Positions 27,345-36,517 of a stretch of 64,000 nucleotides of DNA are shown here, piece by piece (positions within the stretch are counted from its first letter, which is position 1; every line of letters starts with the position of its first letter). The notes beneath the pieces are model-generated. The model was not told the origin of the DNA and searched no databases. It saw nothing but the letters and a program-made list of their open reading frames with translations. Origin of the DNA: Flagellimonas chongwuensis (GTDB lineage: Bacteria; Bacteroidota; Bacteroidia; Flavobacteriales; Flavobacteriaceae); contig NZ_WYET01000009.1 of assembly GCF_013376415.1 (NCBI RefSeq), positions 1 to 64,000 on the forward strand. Direction: 5' to 3'. Made by a program: the position numbers and the translations under genes.

Positions 27345-28847
27345 TTAGTCAATATACAAACCGGTGTAGTCCAAAGGATTTACTCCGGGAAGATTAGAGC
27401 TATATTTGGCATTGATTGCCTCTATGAATGCATTCGCCACAATGGCATACCCTCTAGGTGCTGGATGGACCCCATCTAAAGAAAAACCTCCTCCTGTGGC
27501 AAAAGTTGCGTCCACAACGCTTCCGTCAGCTTGTTGGAATCCATTGGCGTTAAGTTCGGCCAATAAGGCATTGGCGTCTACAAATGCAAGGTCATAGGCT
27601 GTTGCCAAACCTGCTATGGTTTGGTTGTAAGCTGTAAGAGCGGTTTCCACAATGGCCTGCTCTTCTGGGGTAAGGACCCATTTGTCCGCCAAAGGAACCG
27701 CAACACCGTTTATCGATGTTGGGATGTCTGGGTTATCAAGTGTGCCTATAAAAGTTCTTGAAGTTAGCACCATCAGGTCGTCCGCCGTAGCCTGTCTCAT
27801 GTTGATCAATGCAGGGTTGTATCCTGTCAGGTCAGTGAGGTCTTCATCAATAATTACTACGGCATTTCCTTCACCTGCGGCAAAAGAGATGGTTCGCTTT
27901 TCTAATTCTTCTTCGGTGATAATGCTAAGTTGTTGCAACTGCGCTAAGCCGGCGTTGTATGCACCGTATGCTTCGGCGCTATTCAGGTAAGCTGCCGTAG
28001 CTGCATCCAATGGAATTGGGTTGTGTGGAACCGTAGTGAAATATGGGATGTCCGTTACATTAGGTAGGTTGGCAATGGCGCCATCTGCCCCGTTGGCGGT
28101 CATCGCCTGTAGTATCGCATCCAATGATCCTGCAAACACATTGGGGTCGGTAATGTCATTTCTGTTGTAGGTGCTAGGGTCTACGTTCCCGGCTCGGTCA
28201 ACACCTGTCCCTCCTCCCGTGGCATAGAGCAGAATATCGTTTGCGCCTGCCCAAACGGTGAAAAAGGTTGCTCCTTGTGCGGCTGCATCACCTATAACGG
28301 TTGCGGATTCCGAAGAGGAGAATCTCGCAAAATAAGGATTGGCAGTTCCCATGGCCACGCCGGTTACACTACCATATCCGGGAGCCAACAATTCGTAACT
28401 TTTAGCGCCGGGTACGCCCATGTTGTTGTATGTGCCGGGCAATTTAACGGCTACATCAGTAGTGCCTTGTCCTTCAACGGGAACAGGGCTTGGACTTTCG
28501 CCCAAAAAGGATAATATCAATCTATTACCAGCTATTTGGGTTCCGCCAAGAGTCATTCCTCCTAGATTATCCGCCATAAAGGGGATTTCGAAACTTCCGC
28601 CTCCAGCAAGGGCAAAGTTTGCAGCCAACATATTCGGAAAGGACGCCTTTTGTCCGTCTTCAAACAATGCATTGTCAGAGAAACCTGCGGTGAGAGAATT
28701 CCCTACAGCTACGTAGTTGGAAAAATCCGCAGATCCTGATGTATATTCAACTGGGTCTGGGCCAGTTGTTTCGGGTGGGGTTGTATCATCTTCGCATGCA
28801 ATCAAGAATAAGCCTAGAAATGGGAGAAAGGCATAAAACTTTTTCAT
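27345..28847 (-). CDS. SGNH/GDSL-type hydrolase lipoprotein
   Basis: A 500-residue lipoprotein. The signal peptide ends in LIAC with Cys18 as the lipidation site, then an acidic Pro/Thr linker. The first family block is YVAVGNSLTAGF, with nucleophile Ser51; the usual GDS is GNS here. Block III is present as FTVWAGANDIL (Gly/Asn of the oxyanion hole), and the Asp/His pair is in LDGVHPAPRGYAIVANAF near the C-terminus. Members are esterases or lipases. A palindrome shared with etfBA lies upstream of its promoter. Confidence 0.88.
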   Translation of the reverse strand: MKKFYAFLPFLGLFLIACEDDTTPPETTGPDPVEYTSGSADFSNYVAVGNSLTAGFSDNALFEDGQKASFPNMLAANFALAGGGSFEIPFMADNLGGMTLGGTQIAGNRLILSFLGESPSPVPVEGQGTTDVAVKLPGTYNNMGVPGAKSYELLAPGYGSVTGVAMGTANPYFARFSSSESATVIGDAAAQGATFFTVWAGANDILLYATGGGTGVDRAGNVDPSTYNRNDITDPNVFAGSLDAILQAMTANGADGAIANLPNVTDIPYFTTVPHNPIPLDAATAAYLNSAEAYGAYNAGLAQLQQLSIITEEELEKRTISFAAGEGNAVVIIDEDLTDLTGYNPALINMRQATADDLMVLTSRTFIGTLDNPDIPTSINGVAVPLADKWVLTPEEQAIVETALTAYNQTIAGLATAYDLAFVDANALLAELNANGFQQADGSVVDATFATGGGFSLDGVHPAPRGYAIVANAFIEAINAKYSSNLPGVNPLDYTGLYID

Positions 28848-28906
28848 ATCAAAAAATCTGTTACAGTTAGTTTATGTTAATTGTTGTGGTAAGAACCAGA
28901 ATTAAC

Positions 28907-28937
28907 CAAATCTATATCAAATTTGTCATACAGACAA
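28907..28937 (-). promoter_or_regulatory. Promoter of the SGNH hydrolase gene
   Basis: On the minus strand TTG (28935-28937) and TAGATTTG (28907-28914) are 20 bp apart, fitting the Bacteroidota consensus. The predicted leader is about 55 nt. Confidence 0.5.
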
Positions 28938-28953
28938 TTAAATAGCTGAAAAA

Positions 28954-28969
28954 ATTATGCATGCATAAT
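28954..28969. promoter_or_regulatory. Palindromic operator candidate, copy 1
   Basis: A perfect 16-bp palindrome ATTATGCATGCATAAT placed 17 bp upstream of the -33 box of the SGNH gene. The identical 16 bases form the core of the larger palindrome at 49209-49236 in front of etfBA. Two exact copies in promoter regions suggest a binding site for a dimeric regulator that is not encoded here. Confidence 0.6.
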
Positions 28970-28984
28970 AAAAAGGGTTGAAAT

Positions 28985-29755
28985 TTAAGAATTCAGAAAC
29001 GCAAGACTCTTGTTGTAGAACTGTTTTGGGTTTTCGGCATGCAACCAATGTCCAGCTTTGTCAATGGTTTCTATTTCGGCTTGTGGAAAGTGTCTTTTTA
29101 TCTCGGCAAAATTATCGGGTTGGATATATTCTGACCGATCTCCGCGTAAGAATAGCGTTGGTCCCTCATATACGGCATTGGAGGAAATGTTCTCTCCAAT
29201 TTCTTCCATTCGTTCTTTAAGGACGTCAAAATTAAAGCGGAAACCCAATCTGTCTTTTTCTTCCCAATACAGGTTCTTGAGCAAGAACTGGCGGATGCCT
29301 TTTTCTTTGATGTGCTTGGAAAGCTCTTCGTCCGCTTCCCGTCTATCCGAAATCTTGTCGAAATCTAAGTGGGAAAGTCCGTTGAAGATAAAATGATGAT
29401 GGGGTGGGTAATACCTCGGCGCAATGTCGGCAATTATCAATTTGGTTACCCTGTCCGGGTTTGAAGTGGCCAATTGCATAGCTGTTTTGCCGCCCATGGA
29501 GTGTCCCATCACGTAAGCTGAATCTATATTGTGATGGTCCATATATCGGATAACGTCTTCGCTGAGCACATCGTAGTTGAACTCTTCGGAATGAAAACTT
29601 TTGCCATGGTTACGTTGGTCTATCAGATGTACCTCATACCCGTTTTCGGAATATTGGGTTCCCAATGTCTTCCAGTTATCGGACATGCCCAAAAAACCAT
29701 GTAGAATGATAAAAGGTTGTCCTTCTCCCAATATTTTAGAATGTAATATCTCCAT
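28985..29755 (-). CDS. Alpha/beta fold hydrolase (YbfF-like esterase)
   Basis: A 256-residue cytoplasmic alpha/beta hydrolase. The HG oxyanion motif is ILHGFLGMSDNWKTLG, the nucleophile is Ser86 in GHSMGGKTAMQLA, and the catalytic His lies in KAGHWLHAENP. LIDQRNHGKSFHS is typical of the YbfF group of short-chain acyl esterases. It overlaps the pdxJ stop by 1 base, so it is the second gene of a tightly coupled pair. Confidence 0.88.
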   Translation of the reverse strand: MEILHSKILGEGQPFIILHGFLGMSDNWKTLGTQYSENGYEVHLIDQRNHGKSFHSEEFNYDVLSEDVIRYMDHHNIDSAYVMGHSMGGKTAMQLATSNPDRVTKLIIADIAPRYYPPHHHFIFNGLSHLDFDKISDRREADEELSKHIKEKGIRQFLLKNLYWEEKDRLGFRFNFDVLKERMEEIGENISSNAVYEGPTLFLRGDRSEYIQPDNFAEIKRHFPQAEIETIDKAGHWLHAENPKQFYNKSLAFLNS

Positions 29756-30471
29756 TATTTCAATCTATGTAAGTACATGTTCACCACATTTTCTAGGCCA
29801 AGATATAAGGATTCACAAATCAATGCGTGGCCTATGGATACTTCCAATAGATGTGGGATGTGTTCTTTGAAAAATTTGATGTTGTCCAAGCTGAGGTCGT
29901 GCCCGGCATTGAGTCCAAGCCCAACTTCGTGTGCCATTTTGGCCGCTTCAACAAAAGGTGCTATTCCGCCTTCTTTATTGCCCTTGGCGAATTCATGGGC
30001 AAAGCTTTCTGTGTAGAGTTCTATGCGATTGGTGCCTGTCTCGGCAGCTCCCTTTACCATTGAGGGGTCAGGGTCTACAAATATGGAGGTGCGAATGCCG
30101 TTTTCCTTAAAGGTCTTGATCACATCGACCAAAAAATCTTTATGTTTTATCGTGTTCCAACCAGCGTTGGAGGTAATGGCGTCTTCGGCATCGGGTACCA
30201 AGGTGACCTGTGTGGGTTTTACCTCAAGCACTAGGTCGATAAATTTTGGGACCGGGTTCCCTTCGATGTTGAACTCCGTGGTCACCACTTTTTTAAGGTC
30301 TCGTGCATCTTGGTAGCGTATATGCCTTTCGTCGGGGCGTGGATGTATGGTGATGCCTTCCGCTCCAAAAGATTCAATATCCTTGGTGGAAGTTATCAGG
30401 TTGGGTACATTGCCGCCTCTAGAATTTCGTAATGTTGCCAGTTTATTTATATTGACACTCAACTTTGTCAT
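29755..30471 (-). CDS. pdxJ: Pyridoxine 5'-phosphate synthase
   Basis: A 238-residue TIM-barrel enzyme that makes pyridoxine 5'-phosphate from deoxyxylulose 5-phosphate and aminoacetone phosphate derivatives. Recognisable motifs are LSVNINKLATLRNSRGG at the start, GITIHPRPDERHI, QVTLVPD, and the C-terminal GLNAGHDLSLDN and EVSIGHALI blocks. Length matches the family. First gene of a pair with the esterase downstream; divergent from the CBS-domain gene. Confidence 0.97.
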   Translation of the reverse strand: MTKLSVNINKLATLRNSRGGNVPNLITSTKDIESFGAEGITIHPRPDERHIRYQDARDLKKVVTTEFNIEGNPVPKFIDLVLEVKPTQVTLVPDAEDAITSNAGWNTIKHKDFLVDVIKTFKENGIRTSIFVDPDPSMVKGAAETGTNRIELYTESFAHEFAKGNKEGGIAPFVEAAKMAHEVGLGLNAGHDLSLDNIKFFKEHIPHLLEVSIGHALICESLYLGLENVVNMYLHRLK

Positions 30472-30556
30472 GTAGTTGTTTTTAGAATGTCAAAAATAAG
30501 AATTCGGCATGCCTTTTGCCATTTTAAATTAGTATTTTGCACCTAATAGATTTGTT

Positions 30557-31213
30557 ATGTACATCCAAGACAAAATAATCAATACGATTCCCATTTTTGA
30601 GGTTTCGGAAACTTTGAAGGACGTTATTAAGTTTTTTGAGGAGACTACGTGTTCCCATGTTGGGGTAACCGAGAACGGTACATATTTGGGATTGTTGTCC
30701 GAAAATGACCTGGCCTGTTTTGAGCCTGAAAAAAAGGTTGATGATTTTAGATTTGAGATGGAGGACTTTTTTGTGGTAAAGGAAACAGCTTGGTTGGATG
30801 TTTTGGAAATGTTTTCCAGAAACGAGGCCAATGTGCTTCCGGTGCTGGACGAAGACCGTTTGATAGTTGGGTATTACGACCTTGAAGATGTGGTCGATGT
30901 ATTTATTGATACTCCTTTCTTTAGGGAGCCGGGCGCCATTTTGGTGGTCTCCATCGGTATCAAGGATTATTCATTTAGTGAGATAGCACAAATTGTTGAA
31001 GGTAATAATGCCCGTTTGTTGGGGGCATTTATCACCGATTCACAGAACGATATTGTTGAGATTACCTTGAAGGTGGGAACGCAGAGCTTGAACGAGGTGG
31101 CCCAAACCTTTAGACGGTACAACTACACCATCGTGTTCGGAAACAGTGATGACCAATTTATAGAGGATTTGAAACAACGTTCCGACTATCTGGAAAAATA
31201 TCTTAACGTTTAG
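30557..31213 (+). CDS. CBS domain-containing protein
   Basis: A 218-residue cytoplasmic protein. Two CBS repeats fill about residues 5-125 (HVGVTENGTYLGLLSENDL; NVLPVLDEDRLIVGYYDLEDVVDVF), and the remaining 80 residues look like an ACT-type beta-alpha domain (GAILVVSIGIKDYSFSEIAQIVE). CBS pairs usually sense adenine nucleotides. NadK begins 1 base after its stop, so the two are almost certainly co-translated, which fits a nucleotide-sensing role near NADP synthesis. The exact role is unknown. Confidence 0.85.
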   Translation: MYIQDKIINTIPIFEVSETLKDVIKFFEETTCSHVGVTENGTYLGLLSENDLACFEPEKKVDDFRFEMEDFFVVKETAWLDVLEMFSRNEANVLPVLDEDRLIVGYYDLEDVVDVFIDTPFFREPGAILVVSIGIKDYSFSEIAQIVEGNNARLLGAFITDSQNDIVEITLKVGTQSLNEVAQTFRRYNYTIVFGNSDDQFIEDLKQRSDYLEKYLNV

Positions 31214-31214
31214 T

Positions 31215-32096
31215 ATGAAGGTAGCCATATTCGGTCTGTCTTTTCAAAAGGAGGACCAGCTTTGTGTAGAGGAGCTTTTGGACGAACTCAAGAAGTTGGA
31301 TGCAGCGGTTTATGTAGAGGAGAACTTCAATAAACTCGTGGCTACCATCACCAAAACACAGGTTAAGGGGACGTTCAACCAATCCAAAGGATTGGATTCC
31401 TCTTTTGATATGTTCGTGAGCTTTGGTGGGGATGGAACTATGTTGCGCGCCGTTACCTATATAAAGGACTATGGTATCCCCATTGTGGGTGTCAATACAG
31501 GGCGATTGGGTTTTCTGTCCACCTTTAAAAAGGAAAATGTCCGAAAGCTCGTAACCGAGTTTGAAGCTGGACACTATACCGTTGAGGAACGTAGCTTGGT
31601 GGAAGTAGAACTCAATTCGGAACTAGAGGAGTTCAACGGGCTCAATTTTGCGTTGAACGAAATAACCGTCAGTCGAAAGGATACCACTTCCATGATTACC
31701 GTAGAAACGTGGCTGGATGATGAGTATTTGACCTCGTACTGGTCCGATGGATTGATTGTTTCCACGCCTACGGGCTCTACCGGATACTCCTTGAGCTGTG
31801 GCGGCCCAGTAATCGCACCTTCGGCAAAGTCTTTGGTGCTTACGCCTATTGCACCGCACAACCTTAATGCGCGTCCACTCGTGATTTCCGATACCACACA
31901 GATAAGATTGAAGGTTTCAGGAAGGGAAGAGACGCATTTGGTTTCTTTGGACTCCCGTATCGCCGACATTTCCAATGGCAAGGAAATCCGAATCAAAAAA
32001 GCGGACTTCACCATCAAAATGATTGAGTACAAATCCGAAAGTTTTCTGAAAACTTTACGCAACAAATTGCTTTGGGGGGAAGATAGACGGAATTGA
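31215..32096 (+). CDS. nadK: NAD kinase
   Basis: A 293-residue ATP-NAD kinase that makes NADP+. The signature GGDGTML is at 71-77. NTGRLGFL and the glycine-rich SPTGSTGYSLSCGGP-like block (STPTGSTGYSLSCGGPV) are present, with PIAPHNLNARPLV after it. It follows the CBS gene by one base and starts the run toward porG-uppS-bamA. Confidence 0.96.
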   Translation: MKVAIFGLSFQKEDQLCVEELLDELKKLDAAVYVEENFNKLVATITKTQVKGTFNQSKGLDSSFDMFVSFGGDGTMLRAVTYIKDYGIPIVGVNTGRLGFLSTFKKENVRKLVTEFEAGHYTVEERSLVEVELNSELEEFNGLNFALNEITVSRKDTTSMITVETWLDDEYLTSYWSDGLIVSTPTGSTGYSLSCGGPVIAPSAKSLVLTPIAPHNLNARPLVISDTTQIRLKVSGREETHLVSLDSRIADISNGKEIRIKKADFTIKMIEYKSESFLKTLRNKLLWGEDRRN

Positions 32097-32208
32097 TACC
32101 ATCAAAAACAATAAAAGGAGCGAAAAACTGTTTTACAAGGGAAAGCAATAGTAAACATTTATCTATAGATCTTCCTTTACTCTTAACTCTAGTAACTTTT
32201 TGGATAGT

Positions 32209-32892
32209 ATGCGGATAGTTTTGGCTGTTTTTCTATGCTGTGTGATGAAGATGAGCGCACAGACGTATGAGATAGGAGTATTTGCCGGTGGTGCCAATAT
32301 GATAGGCGATGTGGGAAGGACTAATTATATATTGCCTTCCGGACCTGCCTTTGGCGGAATATTCAAATGGAATGCGGGAAAACGCTATGCTTGGAGGGCC
32401 AGTGTGCTCTACGGGGAAGTAACTGCCGACGACAATAAATCCCATATGCAATCCAGACAGCAAAGAGGATATGTGGTGGATAATTCCATTTTGGAGTTCT
32501 CCGCAGGTCTCGAAATCAACTTTGTTGAATACAACCTTCATAAGCTCGGACCCGCCTTCACGCCTTACTTGTACACGGGTGTGACCTACTTCAGATACGA
32601 TTTTAATTACATTGATGCCCTTCAAATGCAGGATATTAACCAAAAAGACGGTAGTTTTGCAATTCCAATGACGGTTGGGGCTAAGTATCGTTTAAATCAA
32701 TTCTTGATTCTTGGAGCCGAAATTGGGGCCAGATATACTTTTACGGACAATTTGGACGCAAGTAACCCAGAAGGTTCCAATTTTGAGCAATTCCGATTCG
32801 GGAATATATTGAGCGACGACTGGTACGTCTTTACAGGTTTTACATTAACGTATACCTTTGGACGTAAACCTTGCCAGGATTGTTTTCAATAA
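32209..32892 (+). CDS. porG: Type IX secretion-associated outer-membrane protein PorG (DUF6089)
   Basis: A 227-residue outer-membrane protein. The signal peptide is MRIVLAVFLCCVMKMSAQ, and the mature part is a small beta-barrel of the DUF6089 family (YEIGVFAGGANMIGDVG...FTGFTLTYTFGRKP). In Porphyromonas gingivalis the gene in the same position before uppS and bamA is porG, a component of the type IX secretion system; the name rests on that order and on the family. I choose the ATG at 32209 over a TTG three codons earlier, since it gives a clean signal peptide. uppS begins 1 base after the stop. Confidence 0.75.
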   Translation: MRIVLAVFLCCVMKMSAQTYEIGVFAGGANMIGDVGRTNYILPSGPAFGGIFKWNAGKRYAWRASVLYGEVTADDNKSHMQSRQQRGYVVDNSILEFSAGLEINFVEYNLHKLGPAFTPYLYTGVTYFRYDFNYIDALQMQDINQKDGSFAIPMTVGAKYRLNQFLILGAEIGARYTFTDNLDASNPEGSNFEQFRFGNILSDDWYVFTGFTLTYTFGRKPCQDCFQ

Positions 32893-32893
32893 A

Positions 32894-33634
32894 ATGCATA
32901 CACTAGAGGACGTAGACAAAGAAAAACTACCGCAGCACGTGGCCATAATTATGGATGGCAACGGTAGATGGGCAAAACAACGAGGGAAACTCCGTATGTT
33001 CGGGCACGAGAACGGGGTGGAATCCGTAAACCAAACCGTGGAGAGCTGTGCAAAGCTCCAGATTCCTTTTTTAACGCTATACGCCTTTTCCACAGAAAAC
33101 TGGAATCGACCAAAGACCGAGATAGAAACCTTGATGAAGCTTTTGGTAAACGCTCTTAAAAGAGAGTTGAAAACCTTGAACAAGCATAATATTAGGTTGA
33201 AGGCCATCGGAAAAATCGACACACTGCCCAAAAAAGTCTATAAGGAACTTACCGAAGTAATGTCAAAAACCGAAAATAATTCGGGTATGACACTTACGCT
33301 CGCATTGAGCTATGGCTCGCGGGAGGAGATAAAAACAGCGGTACAAGAGATTGCGGTCAAAGTTAAAAATAACATAATTTCCCCCGAAAATATTGACGAA
33401 ACAGTTATAAATACACATCTTTACGCGCACTTTTTGCCTGATGTAGACCTACTTATACGCACAAGCGGCGAATGTAGAATAAGTAATTTTTTACTTTGGC
33501 AGATAGCATACGCCGAATTATATTTTATTGATGTATTTTGGCCCGACTTTAGAGAGCACCATTTGGTAGAGGCCATATTAAGTTATCAAAACAGAGAACG
33601 ACGATTTGGAAAAACGAGCGAACAACTTAACTAA
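32894..33634 (+). CDS. uppS: Isoprenyl transferase (undecaprenyl diphosphate synthase)
   Basis: A 246-residue cis-prenyltransferase making the C55 carrier lipid for peptidoglycan and surface glycans. It has HVAIIMDGNGRWAKQRGKLR at the start, LTLYAFSTENWNRP, and near the end LIRTSGECRISNFLLWQIAYAEL and FIDVFWPDF, all family signatures. The start is the ATG at 32894, directly after the porG stop; a TTG 12 codons earlier would overlap porG. Its end overlaps the probable bamA start by 29 bp. Confidence 0.96.
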   Translation: MHTLEDVDKEKLPQHVAIIMDGNGRWAKQRGKLRMFGHENGVESVNQTVESCAKLQIPFLTLYAFSTENWNRPKTEIETLMKLLVNALKRELKTLNKHNIRLKAIGKIDTLPKKVYKELTEVMSKTENNSGMTLTLALSYGSREEIKTAVQEIAVKVKNNIISPENIDETVINTHLYAHFLPDVDLLIRTSGECRISNFLLWQIAYAELYFIDVFWPDFREHHLVEAILSYQNRERRFGKTSEQLN

Positions 33635-36242
33635 GGGTATCAAAAACATCATCCTTTCAACCCTTATTATCCCACTATTTTTATTTTCAGCCCAAGGTAT
33701 TGCCCAAGAGACCGATTTTGAAGAAGGCAAGCAATACATTTTGGGAGGGTTGACCGTAACTGGCCTACAGAGCTACAATGAGCAGACCGTGAAGAGCTAC
33801 ACCGGTTTAAGGGTAGGGCAGCCCATTAAGGTGCCCGGCGATGAAATAAGTGCAGTGATCAAAAAGCTCTGGAATCTAGACTTGTTCAGCAATGTGGAAA
33901 TGTTCTACACCAACATTGAAGACGATAAAATATTTTTGGAACTGAGCATTACCGAAAGGCCTACTTTGAACAACGTAACGGTTTATGGGGTCAAAAAGCG
34001 TAAGGTTGAAGATATTATCGACGACACAGACCTTAAGAAAGGAAAGAAAATCACCGAGAGTTTGATTGCCAATACCAAGAACTATCTTCAGAACAAGTAC
34101 AAAAAACAAGGGTTCTTGAATGCCAAGGTGAGCATTGCTACAACTGCGGATACCACGGGTACCAATGTGCAGAACATGGTCATCAATGTAAATAAAGGTG
34201 ATAAGGTAAAAATTAAGGACATCAACTTTGTTGGCAACGAAAAACTATCGGACAAAAGGCTCCGCAAATCCCTGAAGAAAACCAAAAAGAAAAAGTTTTA
34301 TCGTTTTTGGAAGAAATCCAAATATATTGAGGCAGAATACCAAGAAGACCTCGATAACTTAATTGATACCTATGCAGAAAGAGGGTATAGGGACGCCCGT
34401 GTATTGTCCGATACCTTTGTGAAACTGGACGAGAAGAACATTGAGCTTACGATTAAGGTAGAAGAAGGCGACAAGTACTATTTCGGTGAAATCGATTTTG
34501 TAGGTAACTCTGTCTATACTGATAGAATGTTGAGTCAAGTACTCGGAATCAAAAAAGGAGATACCTATAATGGTGTAATGTTGAAAAAACGTATCGCCGA
34601 TGATTCTGACCCGGATGCATCCGATTTAACAAACTTGTATCAGAACAATGGTTATCTTTTCTCCAGTATCAACCCGGTCGAGGTTTCAGCTGTAAATGAT
34701 ACCATCGATTTTGAAATACGAATCATAGAAGGAAAAGAAACCTTCTTGGATCACGTAACGGTTTCTGGTAACGACAAGACCAATGACCATGTAATTTACA
34801 GGGAAATCAGAACAAGGCCAGGTCAAAAATACAGCAAGTCCAATATTGTTAGAACAATAAGGGAATTAGGTCAGCTAGGATTTTTTGATGCAGAACAAAT
34901 TGTGCCGGACATTCAAAACCCAGACCCTAATGCGGGTACAGTGGATGTGAACTATAGCTTGGTGGAATCCGGTTCCAGCCAGATTGAGCTTCAAGGTGGT
35001 TTCGGTGGTGGAGGTTTCATCGGTACGTTGGGACTTTCCTTCAGCAACTTCTCTTTAAAGAACATTTTCAACAAGGAAGCATACAAACCCGTACCAATGG
35101 GGGACGGACAAACCTTTGCCCTGCGTTTGCAGGCCAGTAGGACCTTCCGTGTCTATAGCTTGAACTTCTCCGAGCCATGGTTGGGTGGTAAAAAACCGGT
35201 AAGGTTTAACATGTCGCTGTCCAGAACACAACAGTTTGCTACGGGATATGATCAAAATGGAAGATTGGATGTGCAGAAAGATCGTGGATTCTCCATTACG
35301 GGAGTATCTGCCGGTTTGGCGAAAAGGGTTCAATGGCCGGATGATTTCTTTACGATTTCCCATTCCGTGGGTTATCAATATTATAAGTTCGATGATTATG
35401 ATTTGGGACTATTTAACTTTGGTAACGGTAGCTCTAATTCATTGACATACACTTTTGGTATTTCCAGAAGTTCCCAAGGTCCCAGTAGAATTTTCCCCAT
35501 GACGGGTTCCAATTTTGAACTAACGGCAAAATTCACACCGCCTTATTCGCTCTTTGGTGACAAAGATTTTAAATCGTTAAGAAACCGTAGGGAAGAATTA
35601 AGGGATATTTCTATAGAAAGAGAATTGACTACTTTGGAGGCCAATGAATTGAGAGAGATAGAAAAGGAACGCTTTAAGTGGTTGGAGTTCTATAAAGTAA
35701 AATTTAAGGGGGATTGGTACACAAACATAGTGGATAAGCTTGTTTTACGAACCAATGCCGAGTTCGGTTTCTTAGGTTCTTATAATAATGATATTGGGGA
35801 TGTGCCCTTCGAGCGTTTTTATGTCGGGGGCGACGGTCTAGGAAACTTTAGTTTGGATGGTAGGGATGTGGTGCAGCTCCGTGGATACGAGAACAGTTCG
35901 TTGGCCTTTTCAGTGTATAACCCGATTAGACGGTCACAACAACAAGAAGGTGGCGTCATCTATAATAAATACTCCATGGAGCTTCGATACCCGTTGACCT
36001 TAAAACCATCGGCGTCCATTTACGTACAAACGTTTTTGGAAGCAGGTAACGCGTTCAATAACTTCCAGGACCTAAACCCATTTGAACTAAAAAGGTCGGC
36101 AGGTGCAGGTCTAAGAATCTTTATGCCGGCGTTCGGTCTTTTGGGGATTGATTTTGGATATGGTTTTGATGCAGATAACGTTAGACCAAATGCCGGACCT
36201 AGTGGTTGGCAGACACACTTTATCATTGGACAACAATTTTAA
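33606..36242 (+). CDS. bamA: Outer membrane protein assembly factor BamA
   Basis: An 878-residue Omp85 protein. After a signal peptide (NIILSTLIIPLFLFSAQGIAQ) come five POTRA domains (to about residue 450), then the 16-stranded barrel. In the barrel, the ERFYVGGDGLGNFSLDGRDVVQLRGYE block and the C-terminal FELKRSAGAGLRIFMP...FIIGQQF strands are clear, with the final Phe. It inserts beta-barrel proteins into the outer membrane. No ATG precedes the signal peptide, so the TTG at 33606, inside the end of uppS, is the likely start. Two Skp-like chaperone genes follow. Confidence 0.95.
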   Translation: MEKRANNLTKGIKNIILSTLIIPLFLFSAQGIAQETDFEEGKQYILGGLTVTGLQSYNEQTVKSYTGLRVGQPIKVPGDEISAVIKKLWNLDLFSNVEMFYTNIEDDKIFLELSITERPTLNNVTVYGVKKRKVEDIIDDTDLKKGKKITESLIANTKNYLQNKYKKQGFLNAKVSIATTADTTGTNVQNMVINVNKGDKVKIKDINFVGNEKLSDKRLRKSLKKTKKKKFYRFWKKSKYIEAEYQEDLDNLIDTYAERGYRDARVLSDTFVKLDEKNIELTIKVEEGDKYYFGEIDFVGNSVYTDRMLSQVLGIKKGDTYNGVMLKKRIADDSDPDASDLTNLYQNNGYLFSSINPVEVSAVNDTIDFEIRIIEGKETFLDHVTVSGNDKTNDHVIYREIRTRPGQKYSKSNIVRTIRELGQLGFFDAEQIVPDIQNPDPNAGTVDVNYSLVESGSSQIELQGGFGGGGFIGTLGLSFSNFSLKNIFNKEAYKPVPMGDGQTFALRLQASRTFRVYSLNFSEPWLGGKKPVRFNMSLSRTQQFATGYDQNGRLDVQKDRGFSITGVSAGLAKRVQWPDDFFTISHSVGYQYYKFDDYDLGLFNFGNGSSNSLTYTFGISRSSQGPSRIFPMTGSNFELTAKFTPPYSLFGDKDFKSLRNRREELRDISIERELTTLEANELREIEKERFKWLEFYKVKFKGDWYTNIVDKLVLRTNAEFGFLGSYNNDIGDVPFERFYVGGDGLGNFSLDGRDVVQLRGYENSSLAFSVYNPIRRSQQQEGGVIYNKYSMELRYPLTLKPSASIYVQTFLEAGNAFNNFQDLNPFELKRSAGAGLRIFMPAFGLLGIDFGYGFDADNVRPNAGPSGWQTHFIIGQQF

Positions 36243-36390
36243 TGACTTTAATCCGTTTCAGTTAAAAAGATCTGCCGGAGTGGGGCTACATATTTTTGGG
36301 CCGGTATCTATACTCTCTGGAATCAATTCTGATGAAAAGCTAAATGCAATGGCAAAATCAGGATTCAATATGGGGCAAGTAATCGGTAAA
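36232..36390 (+). pseudogene. Decayed copy of the bamA C-terminal end
   Basis: Directly after the bamA stop, in a shifted frame, the DNA encodes NNFNDFNPFQLKRSAGVGLHIF, and further on GFNMGQVIGK. The first stretch mirrors the bamA C-terminal segment at 36055-36120 (NPFELKRSAGAGLRIF; 13 of 16 residues the same) and the second mirrors the final barrel strand. The middle part, about six residues of barrel core, is lost. No start codon or upstream barrel is present, so this is a relic of a second bamA tail from duplication or recombination. The reading frame runs on to 36465 without recognisable content. Confidence 0.7.
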
Positions 36391-36517
36391 CGGACTTCAT
36401 CATCGGGCAGCAGTTTTAATTTATGGAAAACGCCTCTTTATTATTTTTCAAATAGTTCATTTTGAATAAATTAGTAATTTTGGCACGATATTTTCTATGT
36501 AAAATGCGGAATCAAAG

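Noticed and set aside
36148..36465. A 105-residue open frame after bamA as an intact gene
   Set aside because: Its first third overlaps bamA in another frame and its middle is a bamA tail relic; no start signal or full domain.
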